A stretch of 64,000 nucleotides of DNA from Dechloromonas sp. TW-R-39-2 (GCF_016864195.1 NZ_CP045202.1:1147001-1211000), one strand, 5' to 3'. Numbered from the stretch's first letter, positions 35,745-44,721 are shown. Notes: generated by a model not told the origin, from the sequence alone. Numbers and translations: made by a program.

Positions 35745-36109
35745 GTGTTTTTCTCCCTTGCGGTGTAGCTTGTGTCAATTTTGAAGCGCCAACAAGTCTG
35801 CATTGCCTCAATTTCCTGGCCAATGGATTTTGATGGTCAGTGCAGCGGCGATGGCCAACACCCATCTGGCGATCGTCCTGGCAATGTGCTCACGATCCTC
35901 TTTGGCGATACGCTGAACATAGGCAATGGCCGAGTTGTGTGAATTAGTCTTCAGGCACCTTCCGAGATACAGCAGTCATTCAAATGGCAGCTTCCCCGGA
36001 GTGTCGAACGGCGGCAGTTGGCCGGTAGCAGGCGGTCTACTGGATTGGCATAACAACCACATTGGCTGAACAGCCATCCCCGTGCTCCCCACCTTTGCGT
36101 TACCCAACC
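35745..36109. other. Intergenic region with a possible degraded ORF
   Basis: 365 bases with no recognised gene. The minus strand is open without an ATG from 35975 to a TGA at 35808-35810 (55 codons, including AYVQRIAKEDREHIARTIAR and ending HWPGN), which reads like part of a helical protein. It may be a remnant of a lost gene. The part nearest 35745 would hold the promoter of the secreted protein gene. Confidence 0.4.
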
Positions 36110-36931
36110 TCAATCCACAAATTTCGCCGCCCGTCGTTCGCGTTGGGCGAGCATAGCTTCGTTGAGGTCGCCGGAGAGCAGCATGGCGGCATTCCAGCCG
36201 GCGACGTGGTTGAGGCCGTCGGCCACGCTGTGTTCGCGGCTGTAGTTCATGACTTCCTTGAGGCCGCGGGTGGCCAGGGGGGATTTGGTGGCAATCGTTG
36301 CGGCCAGGGCGTGGACGCCTGCGGTCAACGCCTCCGGTGAGGCAAAAACGCGGTTGACCAGGCCGAGGCGTTCGGCTTCTGCGGCGTCGACATTGCGCCC
36401 GGTGTAAGCCAGTTCGCGGGCCATGCCGTCGCCGACCAGGCGCGGCAGGCGCTGCAGTGTGCCGACGTCGGCGACCATGCCGAGGTCGATTTCCTTGATT
36501 GAAAAAATGGTTTCCGGCGAGGCGTAGCGCATGTCGCAACAGGTGACGAGATCGAGCGCACCGCCGACGCAGGCGCCCTGGATGGCGGCGAGCACCGGTT
36601 TGCGGCAGCGTTCGAGACTGCTCAGGCAATCCTGCAGGTCGAGAATCAGGCGGCGCAGGGCTTCGCGGCTGCGTGCGCCGTCGGGGTGGGCGATGCGTTG
36701 CTGGATGCTGCCGAGCATGCTCAGGTCGATACCGGCGCAGAAGTTGCGGCCTTCGCCGGCAAGGATGGCGACACGCGCTGCCGGCGTGGCGTCTACCCAG
36801 TCGAAGGCGAGGCGGATTTCCTGCCACATCGCATCGTTCATCGCGTTCGATTTGTCCGGCCGGTTGAGGCGGATTTCGGCGATGCCCTGGTCGAGGCTGA
36901 GGGTAATCGTGGTCAGTGTGGGTTGTTGCAT
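36110..36931 (-). CDS. Delta3,5-delta2,4-dienoyl-CoA isomerase-type crotonase
   Basis: 273 aa crotonase-fold enzyme. The oxyanion-hole segments are GRNFCAGIDLSML (about 61-73) and QGACVGGALDLVT (about 116-128). KEIDLGMVADVGTLQRLP (about 143-160) has the Glu and Asp, eight residues apart, that are the catalytic pair of mammalian ECH1, so it would shift double bonds in dienoyl-CoA intermediates of unsaturated fatty acid beta-oxidation. No other beta-oxidation genes are adjacent. ECH1-like rather than hydratase is well supported by the motif; the true substrate is not. Confidence 0.88.
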   Translation of the reverse strand: MQQPTLTTITLSLDQGIAEIRLNRPDKSNAMNDAMWQEIRLAFDWVDATPAARVAILAGEGRNFCAGIDLSMLGSIQQRIAHPDGARSREALRRLILDLQDCLSSLERCRKPVLAAIQGACVGGALDLVTCCDMRYASPETIFSIKEIDLGMVADVGTLQRLPRLVGDGMARELAYTGRNVDAAEAERLGLVNRVFASPEALTAGVHALAATIATKSPLATRGLKEVMNYSREHSVADGLNHVAGWNAAMLLSGDLNEAMLAQRERRAAKFVD

Positions 36932-37013
36932 GAGCTGTCTCCTGTTTTTTTGTGCGGAGAAGCTTAACCGAAGCGGCGGCGCCCGGTGAAGTGGGGCGCC
37001 GCAATCGGTGAGG

Positions 37014-37298
37014 TCAATCGCTAAAGCTGATCAGGACCAGATCGGCGGCCTGTTCGCGCAGCGGGATCAGGGCCTGGTATGCCGCCGATTGATACCAGCC
37101 ATCGACCGAAGCCTGGTCGGGAAAGCGGATGACGACGGTATCGGTGTGGGCATGTTCGCCGGCCAGTACCTTCACGGTCAGGCCGCGAAAGACCAGTTCG
37201 GCCCCCCACGGGGCGATGGTTGCCGGCACCTGAGCGCGGTATTGCGCCCATTTGTCGGCATCCTTGACCGTGATGTGGCCGATGACGCAGGCGCTCAT
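37014..37298 (-). CDS. DUF1330 family protein
   Basis: 94 aa ferredoxin-fold-like small protein with the family features VIGHITVKDADKWAQY (about 5-20), FRGLTVKVLAGEH and VVIRFPDQASVDGWYQSAAY. Function is unknown for the family (dimeric alpha-beta barrel type). ATG 37298 overlaps the stop of the PduO gene (ATGA), so it is the second gene of a two-gene operon. Confidence 0.88.
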   Translation of the reverse strand: MSACVIGHITVKDADKWAQYRAQVPATIAPWGAELVFRGLTVKVLAGEHAHTDTVVIRFPDQASVDGWYQSAAYQALIPLREQAADLVLISFSD

Positions 37299-37894
37299 GC
37301 GGCGTTCTTGCCTTTTTGCCACAGCACGTCGCCCCGGCCGCCGGCCCGGTTGAGTACGCGGCCAAGCACGAAGAGCAGGTCGGAGAGTCGATTGACGTAG
37401 CGGCGGGCGGCTTCGGAAAGCGCCTCGGCATTGTTCAGGCGCACCATTGAGCGCTCGGTGCGCCGGCAGATGGTGCGGCAGAGGTGGGCGATGGCCGCCG
37501 GACGGGTGCCGCCGGGCAGGATGAATTCCTTGAGCATCGGCAGGTCGGCGTTGAAGTCTTCGACCAGTTCCTCAAGCCGGGCGACCTGGGCGTCCTTCAT
37601 CACGCTCATGCCCGGCAGGCACAGTTCGCCGCCAAGGTCGAACAGATCGTGCTGGATGTCGAGCAGGGCGGCGCGCACTTTTTCCGGCAACTCTTCGCAG
37701 AGCAGCAGGCCGAGGCTGGAGTTGAGTTCATCGACTTCGCCGATGGTGTCGATGCGCAGGCTGTCCTTGGTCGTCCGGCTACCGTCGCCGAGCCCCGTGG
37801 TGCCGGCATCGCCGGTGCGGGTGACGATCTTCGAGAGGCGGTTGCCCTTGCGTTCGCTGCTTGTTTCTTGTTCGCTGTTCCCGGTGTTGCTCAC
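37295..37894 (-). CDS. pduO: Cob(I)yrinic acid a,c-diamide adenosyltransferase, PduO type
   Basis: 199 aa. It transfers adenosyl from ATP to cob(I)alamin. The ATP-binding N-terminal motif TRTGDAGTTGLGDG (about 26-39), VDELNSSLG and the RRTERSMVRL helix (about 149-158) are characteristic of PduO/MMAB. GTG 37894 is chosen because GAGGAG precedes it at ideal distance and family similarity starts soon after; a longer frame has no such site. Divergent from hyi with overlapping -10 boxes. The first 20 residues are a low-complexity extension. Confidence 0.93.
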   Translation of the reverse strand: MSNTGNSEQETSSERKGNRLSKIVTRTGDAGTTGLGDGSRTTKDSLRIDTIGEVDELNSSLGLLLCEELPEKVRAALLDIQHDLFDLGGELCLPGMSVMKDAQVARLEELVEDFNADLPMLKEFILPGGTRPAAIAHLCRTICRRTERSMVRLNNAEALSEAARRYVNRLSDLLFVLGRVLNRAGGRGDVLWQKGKNAA

Positions 37895-37921
37895 TGGTTT
37901 CTCCTCGTTGTTGTGCGCCGA

Positions 37922-37929
37922 ATTATACT
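37922..37929. promoter_or_regulatory. Overlapping divergent -10 boxes for pduO and hyi
   Basis: The segment ATTATACT reads TATACT on the plus strand (37924-37929, toward hyi) and TATAAT on the minus strand (37927-37922, toward pduO). Predicted starts leave leaders of about 20 bases for each gene. No strong -35 is seen on either side. Confidence 0.5.
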
Positions 37930-37958
37930 GGCGGGCCCGGATACTGACTGTCATCGCC

Positions 37959-38732
37959 ATGCCAAAGTTCGCTGCCAATCTGAGTTTTCTGTTTGCCGAT
38001 GTTGCTTTTCCGGAGCGCTTCCAGCGAGCTGCCGCGGCCGGCTTCAAAGGCGTTGAATATCTCTTTCCCTACGATTATCCGGCGCATGATGTGGCCGACT
38101 GGCTGAAGGCGGCCGATCTCGAACAGGTCCTGTTCAACCTCTCGCCCGGCGACTGGGCGGCCGGCGAGCGTGGCCTGGCCTGCCTGCCGCATCGTCAGGG
38201 CGAATTTGCCGAATCGGTCGAGCAGGCGATCAACTACGCGATGGTGCTCGATTGCGAGCGCCTGCACTGCATGGCCGGTCTGCGCCCGGCCGGGCATGAC
38301 GAGGCCGAACTGGAAGAAACTTTCATCGCCAATCTGCGCTACGCCGCCGACCGTTGCGCGACGGTCGGCGCGACGCTGATGATTGAGCCGATCAACAGCC
38401 GCATCGATATGCCGGGCTACTGGCTGGACGACGTGGCCAAGGGATTTCGCCTGCTGGACGCGGTCGACCGCAGCAACGTCAAACTTCAGTACGACATCTA
38501 TCACGCCCAGATCATCGCCGGCGATCTGGCCCGGACGCTGGAGGCCAATCTACACCGCATCGGCCATATCCAGATTGCCGATAACCCCGGCCGGCACGAA
38601 CCGGGTAGCGGCGAGATCAACTATCCCTTCCTGTTTGCATTGCTCGACCGGCTTGGTTACGACGGCTGGGTCGGCTGCGAATACAAGCCGCAAACCACCA
38701 CCGAGGCCGGCCTTGGCTGGATGCCGGCATGA
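37959..38732 (+). CDS. hyi: Hydroxypyruvate isomerase
   Basis: 257 aa TIM-barrel protein of the Hyi family, which interconverts hydroxypyruvate and tartronate semialdehyde. Motifs: FAANLSFLFADVAFPERF (about 4-21), LFNLSPGDWAAGERG (about 56-70), MIEPINSRIDMPGYW with the metal-binding Glu (about 141-155), QYDIYHAQI (about 174-182) and GHIQIADNPGRHEPG (about 201-215). It is first in the hyi-glycerate kinase-glcDEF operon and overlaps the kinase gene by 4 bases. An upstream in-frame extension lies antisense to pduO and is not credible. Confidence 0.94.
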   Translation: MPKFAANLSFLFADVAFPERFQRAAAAGFKGVEYLFPYDYPAHDVADWLKAADLEQVLFNLSPGDWAAGERGLACLPHRQGEFAESVEQAINYAMVLDCERLHCMAGLRPAGHDEAELEETFIANLRYAADRCATVGATLMIEPINSRIDMPGYWLDDVAKGFRLLDAVDRSNVKLQYDIYHAQIIAGDLARTLEANLHRIGHIQIADNPGRHEPGSGEINYPFLFALLDRLGYDGWVGCEYKPQTTTEAGLGWMPA

Positions 38733-39991
38733 CGCCGCGCGAGATTTTGCGCCGCTTGTTCGATGCAGCGATTGCTGCCGCCGATCCGGCGCTTTGTGTG
38801 CCGCCGCATTTGCCGCCGGACGATGGCCGGCGACTGATCGTCATCGGTGCCGGCAAAGCATCGGCAGCAATGGCGCGGGCCGTCGAACAACACTGGTCCG
38901 GCCCGCTCGAAGGGCTGGTCATTACGCGCTACGGCCACGGCGTTCCCTGTGAGCGCATCGAAATTGTCGAAGCGGCTCATCCGGTGCCCGATGCCGCGGG
39001 CGAACAAGCGGCGGCACGCATTCTCGACAAGCTGCGTGGCCTGACTGAAAACAACCGCGTGCTGGCGCTGATCTCCGGTGGCGGCTCGGCCTTGCTCGCC
39101 GCACCGGCCGCAGGCATCGCGCTGGCCGAGAAGCGGGCACTCACCTCGGCGCTGCTTAAGTCGGGGGCGAGCATCGGCGAGATCAACTGCGTGCGCAAGC
39201 ATTTGTCGGCCAGCAAGGGCGGGCGACTGGCGCAGGCCGCCTGGCCGGCCCAAGTGCTGACGCTGGCCATTTCCGATGTGCCGGGCGACGACCCCGCGGT
39301 GATCGCTTCCGGCCCGACGGTCGGCGACCCGAGCACCGCGCTCGATGCCTTGTGCGTGCTCGATAACTACGCCATCGACGTGCCTGAGGCGCTGCGTCAG
39401 CGGCTTGCCGCGGGCGATCTGGAAACGCCCAAGCCGGGCGATTCCTCGCTGGCGCGCAGCACTTTCCGGTTGGTCGCCAGTCCGCTGCAAATGCTGCAGG
39501 CGGCAGCCGAAGCTGCGCGGCAAATGGGCATCACGCCGCTGATCCTCGGTGATGCGTTGGAGGGTGAGGCGCGTGAAGTCGGCAAGGTGCTGGCCGGCAT
39601 GGCGCGTTGCTGCGGTCAACACGATATGCCGGCCCAAAAGCCCTGCGTTCTGCTGTCAGGTGGCGAAACCACGGTAACGCTCAAGGGCGAAGGGCGCGGT
39701 GGGCGCAATACTGAATTCCTGCTCGGCCTGGCACTGGCGCTCGATGCCGCACCCGGCATTCACGCGCTGGCCGCCGACACCGATGGTATCGACGGGAGCG
39801 AAGACAATGCCGGTGCTTTTGTCGATCCATCGACGCTGCATCGGGCGCGTGAAGCGGGGCTCGATATCCGCCGGCATCTCGCGGTCAACGACGCCTGGGG
39901 CTATTTTTCCGGGCTGGGCGATTTGCTGGTCACCGGGCCAACGCGAACCAACGTCAATGACTTCCGTGCCATCCTCGTCGGATTAGAATAA
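38729..39991 (+). CDS. ttuD: Glycerate 2-kinase (TtuD/MOFRL type)
   Basis: 420 aa. It phosphorylates glycerate to 2-phosphoglycerate. Motifs include VIGAGKASAAMARAVE (about 35-50), LISGGGSALLAAPAAGI (about 111-127), NCVRKHLSASKGGRLA and, in the C-terminal MOFRL domain, LLSGGETTVTLKGEGRGGRN (about 308-327) and ALAADTDGIDGSEDNAGAF. ATGA overlap with hyi and an 8 base gap to glcD place it in the glycolate/glyoxylate operon. The symbol is by family; garK-type kinases belong to a different family. Confidence 0.94.
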   Translation: MTPREILRRLFDAAIAAADPALCVPPHLPPDDGRRLIVIGAGKASAAMARAVEQHWSGPLEGLVITRYGHGVPCERIEIVEAAHPVPDAAGEQAAARILDKLRGLTENNRVLALISGGGSALLAAPAAGIALAEKRALTSALLKSGASIGEINCVRKHLSASKGGRLAQAAWPAQVLTLAISDVPGDDPAVIASGPTVGDPSTALDALCVLDNYAIDVPEALRQRLAAGDLETPKPGDSSLARSTFRLVASPLQMLQAAAEAARQMGITPLILGDALEGEAREVGKVLAGMARCCGQHDMPAQKPCVLLSGGETTVTLKGEGRGGRNTEFLLGLALALDAAPGIHALAADTDGIDGSEDNAGAFVDPSTLHRAREAGLDIRRHLAVNDAWGYFSGLGDLLVTGPTRTNVNDFRAILVGLE

Positions 39992-39999
39992 GGCCCACC

Positions 40000-41481
40000 A
40001 TGACGCTTTCCGATTCCGTCTTCACGACCGACCGCGCGGCGCTGGCAACGCGCCTGAAAATGATCCTGCCGGCGCATTGCCTGCTGACCGAAGATGAAGA
40101 CCTGCGGCCTTACGAATGTGACGGCCTGACCGCTTACCGCGAACTGCCGATGGCGGTCTGCCTGCCGGAGAGCGAGGTGCAGGTGATCGACGTGCTGCGT
40201 ACCTGCCACCAGATGGGCGTGCCGGTGGTCGCGCGCGGGGCCGGTACCGGTTTGTCCGGCGGGGCGATGCCGCATGCCCAGGGCGTTGTCTTGTCGATGG
40301 CCCGATTCAACAAGATTTTGCAGGTCGACCGCAGCGCCCGGACGGCGGTCGTGCAACCCGGCGTGCGCAACCTCGCCGTGTCGGAAGCGGCTGCACCGTT
40401 CGGCTTGTATTACGCGCCCGATCCCTCGTCGCAGATCGCCTGCACGCTGGGTGGCAACGTGGCCGAAAACTCCGGCGGCGTGCATTGTCTGAAATACGGC
40501 CTGACCGTGCATAACGTCCTGCGCGTCCGGGTGGTCAGCATCGAGGGCGAGGTGTTCGAGATTGGCTCGGCTGCGCCGGATGCGCCCGGCTACGATCTGC
40601 TGGCGCTGATCATCGGCTCCGAGGGCATGCTCGGCGTGGTTACCGAAGTGACCGTCAAACTGGTGCCGAAACCGGAGCTGGCGCAGGTTGTCATGGCCTC
40701 GTTCGACGAGGTGGCGCGGGCCGGCGATGCCGTTGCGGCGATCATCGCCGCCGGGATCATTCCAGCTGGCCTTGAAATGATGGACAAGCCGGCGACGGCG
40801 GCCGTCGAGCCTTACGTCAAGGCCGGCTACGACCTTGATGCGGCGGCCATTCTGTTGTGCGAGTCGGACGGTACGCCGGAGGAAGTTGCCGAGGAGATTT
40901 CGCGTGTTACCGCCGTGTTGACCGCGGCAGGGGCGCGCGACATTCGCGTGTCGCAATCGGAGGCCGAGCGCCTGCGTTTCTGGGCCGGGCGCAAGGCTGC
41001 CTTTCCGGCGGTCGGGCGAATCACGCCGGATTATTACTGCATGGATGGCACCATTCCGCGCAAACGGCTGGCCGAGATGCTGGCGGCGATTGCGGCAATG
41101 GAAAGTAAATACCAGTTGCGCTGCGCCAATGTCTTTCATGCCGGCGACGGCAATCTGCATCCGCTGATCATGTACGACGCGGCAAAGCCCGGCGAATGGG
41201 CGCGGGCTGAAGCCTTCGGGGCCGAGATCCTGGAACTCTCGGTGGCGCTCGGTGGCTCGATTACCGGCGAACACGGCGTCGGCATCGAGAAAATCAACCA
41301 GATGTGCGTGCAATACAGCGCACCGGCGCTCGACGCCTTCCGCCGGATCAAGGCAGCGTTCGACGACAAGGGCCTGCTCAATCCCGGCAAGGCCATTCCC
41401 AGCCTGCATCGCTGTGCCGAATACGGGTGCATGCACGTGCATCGCGGCGATCTCAAATTTCCCGAACTGGAGCGTTTCTGA
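40000..41481 (+). CDS. glcD: Glycolate oxidase FAD subunit GlcD
   Basis: 493 aa FAD-linked oxidase. PCMH-type FAD-binding domain (about 50-230) contains PVVARGAGTGLSGGAMPH and PDPSSQIACTLGGNVAENSGG segments; the C-terminal domain has FHAGDGNLHPLI and GGSITGEHGVGIEK, the substrate/metal side. With GlcE and GlcF it oxidises glycolate to glyoxylate and passes electrons to the quinone pool. The next gene starts at the last base of its TGA. Confidence 0.97.
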   Translation: MTLSDSVFTTDRAALATRLKMILPAHCLLTEDEDLRPYECDGLTAYRELPMAVCLPESEVQVIDVLRTCHQMGVPVVARGAGTGLSGGAMPHAQGVVLSMARFNKILQVDRSARTAVVQPGVRNLAVSEAAAPFGLYYAPDPSSQIACTLGGNVAENSGGVHCLKYGLTVHNVLRVRVVSIEGEVFEIGSAAPDAPGYDLLALIIGSEGMLGVVTEVTVKLVPKPELAQVVMASFDEVARAGDAVAAIIAAGIIPAGLEMMDKPATAAVEPYVKAGYDLDAAAILLCESDGTPEEVAEEISRVTAVLTAAGARDIRVSQSEAERLRFWAGRKAAFPAVGRITPDYYCMDGTIPRKRLAEMLAAIAAMESKYQLRCANVFHAGDGNLHPLIMYDAAKPGEWARAEAFGAEILELSVALGGSITGEHGVGIEKINQMCVQYSAPALDAFRRIKAAFDDKGLLNPGKAIPSLHRCAEYGCMHVHRGDLKFPELERF

Positions 41482-42545
41482 TGCAGCTTGACGATCTGCT
41501 TGAGCGCATCAAGGCGGCGCATGACGACCACGTGCCGCTGCGTATTCGCGGTGCCGGCAGCAAGGATTTCTACGGCGGCATGCTGGCCGGTGAAGTCTTC
41601 GATGTCGCACCCTACGCCGGTATTCTGGCTTACGAGCCGACCGAGCTATACATCACGGCGCGCTGCGGCACGCGGCTCGCCGAGATCGAGGCCGAGCTGG
41701 CCGGCAAGGGCCAGATGCTGGCCTTCGAGCCGCCACATTTCGGCGCGGCGACGCTGGGTGGCTGCATCGCCGCCGGCCTGTCCGGGCCGCGCCGGATGGC
41801 GGCCGGTGGCGTGCGTGATTTCGTGCTTGGCGCAAAATTGATCGACGGCACCGGGCAGGTGCTCGATTTCGGTGGTCAGGTGATGAAAAACGTCGCCGGC
41901 TACGATGTTTCTCGGCTGCTGGCCGGCAGTCTCGGTACGCTCGGCCTGATCGCCGAAGCGACGCTCAAGGTGCTGCCCCGGCCGGTTGCCGAGCAGACGC
42001 TGTGTTTTGACTTCGATGCGGCCGAAAGCATTGCCAAGCTGAATGAATGGGGTGGTCGTCCGCTGCCGATTTCGGCTTCCTTCTGGTTTGCCAACTGCCT
42101 GTATCTGCGTCTTTCCGGCGCGCAGGCAGCGGTCGATGCGGCGATCCGCGCGTTGGCCCAGGCCGGCGGTAAGCCGATTGCTGCGGTCGACGCCGCAAAA
42201 CACTGGATTTCGGTGCGCGAACAGACGCATCCGGCGTTTGCTGCAGCAACGCTATGGCGTTGTGCCTTGCCGAGTACCGCACCGTTATCGTCCGATGACA
42301 GCTTGCAGGCAATCGAGTGGGGCGGCGCCTTGCGCTGGTATGCCGACGCGCCGGATGGTTTGCGCAGCGAAGCGGCAGTATCCGGCGGCCATGCCGTGCT
42401 GTACCGTGCGGCTGAGTCGAAACGCTGTCTCGACGGGGCGTTCGCGCCACTTTCGCCGGCCTTGCTGGCGCTCCATCGGCGGCTGAAAAAGTCTTTCGAC
42501 CCGAAAGGCATCCTCAATCCCGGTCGCCTTTACGCGGAGTTCTGA
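41481..42545 (+). CDS. glcE: Glycolate oxidase FAD-binding subunit GlcE
   Basis: 354 aa. Shorter FAD-binding partner of GlcD with RIRGAGSKDFYGG (about 21-33), FEPPHFGAATLGGCIAAGLS and VMKNVAGYDVSRLLAGSLGT (about 134-153). The C-terminus (KSFDPKGILNPGRLY) is typical of the family. ATG 41481 overlaps the glcD stop by one base (TGATG), and its own stop overlaps the glcF ATG likewise. Confidence 0.96.
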   Translation: MQLDDLLERIKAAHDDHVPLRIRGAGSKDFYGGMLAGEVFDVAPYAGILAYEPTELYITARCGTRLAEIEAELAGKGQMLAFEPPHFGAATLGGCIAAGLSGPRRMAAGGVRDFVLGAKLIDGTGQVLDFGGQVMKNVAGYDVSRLLAGSLGTLGLIAEATLKVLPRPVAEQTLCFDFDAAESIAKLNEWGGRPLPISASFWFANCLYLRLSGAQAAVDAAIRALAQAGGKPIAAVDAAKHWISVREQTHPAFAAATLWRCALPSTAPLSSDDSLQAIEWGGALRWYADAPDGLRSEAAVSGGHAVLYRAAESKRCLDGAFAPLSPALLALHRRLKKSFDPKGILNPGRLYAEF

Positions 42546-43783
42546 TGGATACCCAGCTCGCCGATTTCATCCGTGATACCCGCGCCGGGCAGCAAGCCGA
42601 GGCGATTTTGCGCAAATGCGTGCATTGCGGGTTTTGCACTGCGACCTGTCCGACCTATCAATTGCTCGGTGACGAACTGGACGGGCCGCGGGGGCGCATC
42701 TATCTGATCAAGCAATTGCTGGAGGGCAAGGCGGTTACTGAAAAGACGCGGACGCACCTCGACCGTTGCCTGACCTGCCGTTCCTGCGAAACGACCTGTC
42801 CGTCGGGCGTCGAATACAGCCGTTTGCTCGACATCGGGCGGCAGATCGTCGAGCAGCGCTTGCCCCGGCCGTTGCGGGAAGCTGTGCCTCGCAAGCTGTT
42901 GCGGGAAGTCCTGCCGCGTCCTGCCGTGTTTGGCGCATTGGTCAGGGTCGGGCGTGCCTTGCGTCCATTGTTACCTAGTGCGCTGGCCGACAAACTGCCG
43001 CCTGAACCTTCCGGCAAGGCGGGCGAATGGCCGGCCAAGACTGTTCACCCTCGCCGCATGCTGGCGCTGGCCGGTTGCGCTCAGCCCGCCCTGGCACCGA
43101 ACATCAATAGCGCTACGGCACGCGTGCTGGATCGGATCGGCATCAGTCTGTTCGAGGAAAAAAAGGCCGGCTGCTGTGGTGCGGTGCGTTTTCACCTGAA
43201 CGATCAAGCGGCAGCGCTGGACGACATGCGTCGCAATATCGACGCCTGGTGGCCGCACGTCGAGGCGGGGATCGAAGCGATTGTCGTCACGGCCTCGGGG
43301 TGTGGCGTACAGGTTCGCGACTATGCCCATTTGCTGGCCGACGATCCGGTTTATGCGGCCAAGGCCGAGCGGGTCAGCGGCTTGTCGCGCGATCCATCGG
43401 AAGTGCTCGCAGCCGAACGTGACACTTTGTTTCATCTTTTACGCCAGTCGGCCGTGCCGCAAGGTAAACTGGCATTCCACTCACCCTGCACCCTGCAGCA
43501 CGGCTTGAAGATCAAAGGCGTGATCGAGGAGTTGCTGACGGTTGCAGGTTTTGAGTTGACGCCGGTGGCCGATGCGCATTTGTGCTGCGGTTCGGCCGGA
43601 ACGTATTCCCTGCTGCAGCCTGAATTGTCGCAAAAGCTGCGCAACAACAAGCTGGTGGCGCTCAATGCCGGTTCGCCTCGGCAGGTTGCGACCGCCAATA
43701 TTGGTTGTCTCTGTCATTTGCAGGCGGGAAGCTTGCTGGCTGTCAGGCACTGGATTGAATTGATTGATGAGGTTTTGGAATGA
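42545..43783 (+). CDS. glcF: Glycolate oxidase iron-sulfur subunit GlcF
   Basis: 412 aa. Two [4Fe-4S] motifs near the N-terminus, CVHCGFCTATCP (about 22-33) and CLTCRSCETTCP (about 75-86), and two cysteine-rich CCG domains (KKAGCCGAVRFHL; DAHLCCGSAGTYS) mark the electron-transfer subunit that links GlcDE to the membrane. It overlaps both glcE and the downstream HDOD gene (ATGA). Confidence 0.97.
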   Translation: MDTQLADFIRDTRAGQQAEAILRKCVHCGFCTATCPTYQLLGDELDGPRGRIYLIKQLLEGKAVTEKTRTHLDRCLTCRSCETTCPSGVEYSRLLDIGRQIVEQRLPRPLREAVPRKLLREVLPRPAVFGALVRVGRALRPLLPSALADKLPPEPSGKAGEWPAKTVHPRRMLALAGCAQPALAPNINSATARVLDRIGISLFEEKKAGCCGAVRFHLNDQAAALDDMRRNIDAWWPHVEAGIEAIVVTASGCGVQVRDYAHLLADDPVYAAKAERVSGLSRDPSEVLAAERDTLFHLLRQSAVPQGKLAFHSPCTLQHGLKIKGVIEELLTVAGFELTPVADAHLCCGSAGTYSLLQPELSQKLRNNKLVALNAGSPRQVATANIGCLCHLQAGSLLAVRHWIELIDEVLE

Positions 43784-44664
43784 GCCGGACTTCGCTGTTC
43801 GAAGTGACCCAATCGCTGGGTGAGGTCGATGGTGCGCGAATCAAGCGTTTACTGGAAGGCGGCGTCAAGATTCCACCTCAGCCCCGGGTTGTCGAGGAGT
43901 TGCGCAAATACATGACGCGCAAGGAGTTCGATGTCCGCGCGCTGGCCCGAGTGATCAACCAGGATCCCGGCGTAACGGCGATGCTTTTCAAGGTGGTTGG
44001 CAACGCGGCGTATCATCAGCATCAGCCCTTCGAGTCGGTTGAAGACATTCTCCATGCCGTCGGCGTGCGCCAGACCTTCAACCTGGTCCAGGCCATTGCG
44101 CTGACCGGGATGGGCGACATCAAGAAAAACCGCTTGGCCTACGAAGCGTTCTGGTCGCGTTCGCAAGTGGTCGCCCAACTGGCGATGCTGATCGCCGATG
44201 AACGGATTGCCGTCTGCAACATTTTCCCGGACCAGGCCTACATGGCCGGTATTTTTCATGATTGCGGCGTGCTCCTGTTGATGCAGCGTTTCCCGACCTA
44301 TTGTGCCGAGATGAAGCTCGATCAGCCGGGGTGCTGGACCTGCATGGTCGAAGAAGACCGCAAATTCAATGCCGATCACTGCGTTGTCGGCTATCTCGTC
44401 GCCCGCCACTGGCATTTGCCGGAATTCATCTGCGATGCCATTCGTTACCACCATGCGATCAACGAACTTGACATGCATGCTTCGCGCACCATGGTGGCGA
44501 TTCTTCAGCTGGCGATCGATATCTACTATCGCGACCAGCGCGTGCCGCATCCCGAATGGGAGCAGGTGAAGGATGAAGTGATGGCCGAGTTGGGGCTGGA
44601 TAGCGATGCGCTGCTCGAATTTGTCGATATCATCATCGAACGGTTTCATGGCGATGCACATTGA
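43780..44664 (+). CDS. HDOD-domain signalling protein
   Basis: 294 aa single-domain HDOD protein (about 25-230), with VEELRKYMTRKEFDVRALAR, INQDPGVTAMLFKVVGNAAY, LHAVGVRQTFNLVQAIAL and AGIFHDCGVLLLMQRFP. HDOD proteins are HD-related, usually without phosphohydrolase activity, and act as scaffolds or regulators in signalling. Its start overlaps glcF by 4 bases, so it is cotranslated with glycolate oxidase. The PP2C gene follows 57 bases later. Target unknown. Confidence 0.88.
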   Translation: MSRTSLFEVTQSLGEVDGARIKRLLEGGVKIPPQPRVVEELRKYMTRKEFDVRALARVINQDPGVTAMLFKVVGNAAYHQHQPFESVEDILHAVGVRQTFNLVQAIALTGMGDIKKNRLAYEAFWSRSQVVAQLAMLIADERIAVCNIFPDQAYMAGIFHDCGVLLLMQRFPTYCAEMKLDQPGCWTCMVEEDRKFNADHCVVGYLVARHWHLPEFICDAIRYHHAINELDMHASRTMVAILQLAIDIYYRDQRVPHPEWEQVKDEVMAELGLDSDALLEFVDIIIERFHGDAH

Positions 44665-44721
44665 CCGATGCAGGGCATGCCCTGGTAACCCCTGCATTGT
44701 GTCGACCGCCCCGGAGATGAT

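Noticed and set aside
37431..37958. Long 5' extension of hydroxypyruvate isomerase
   Set aside because: It is the reverse frame of pduO, rich in Arg and Ser, and family similarity begins at ATG 37959.
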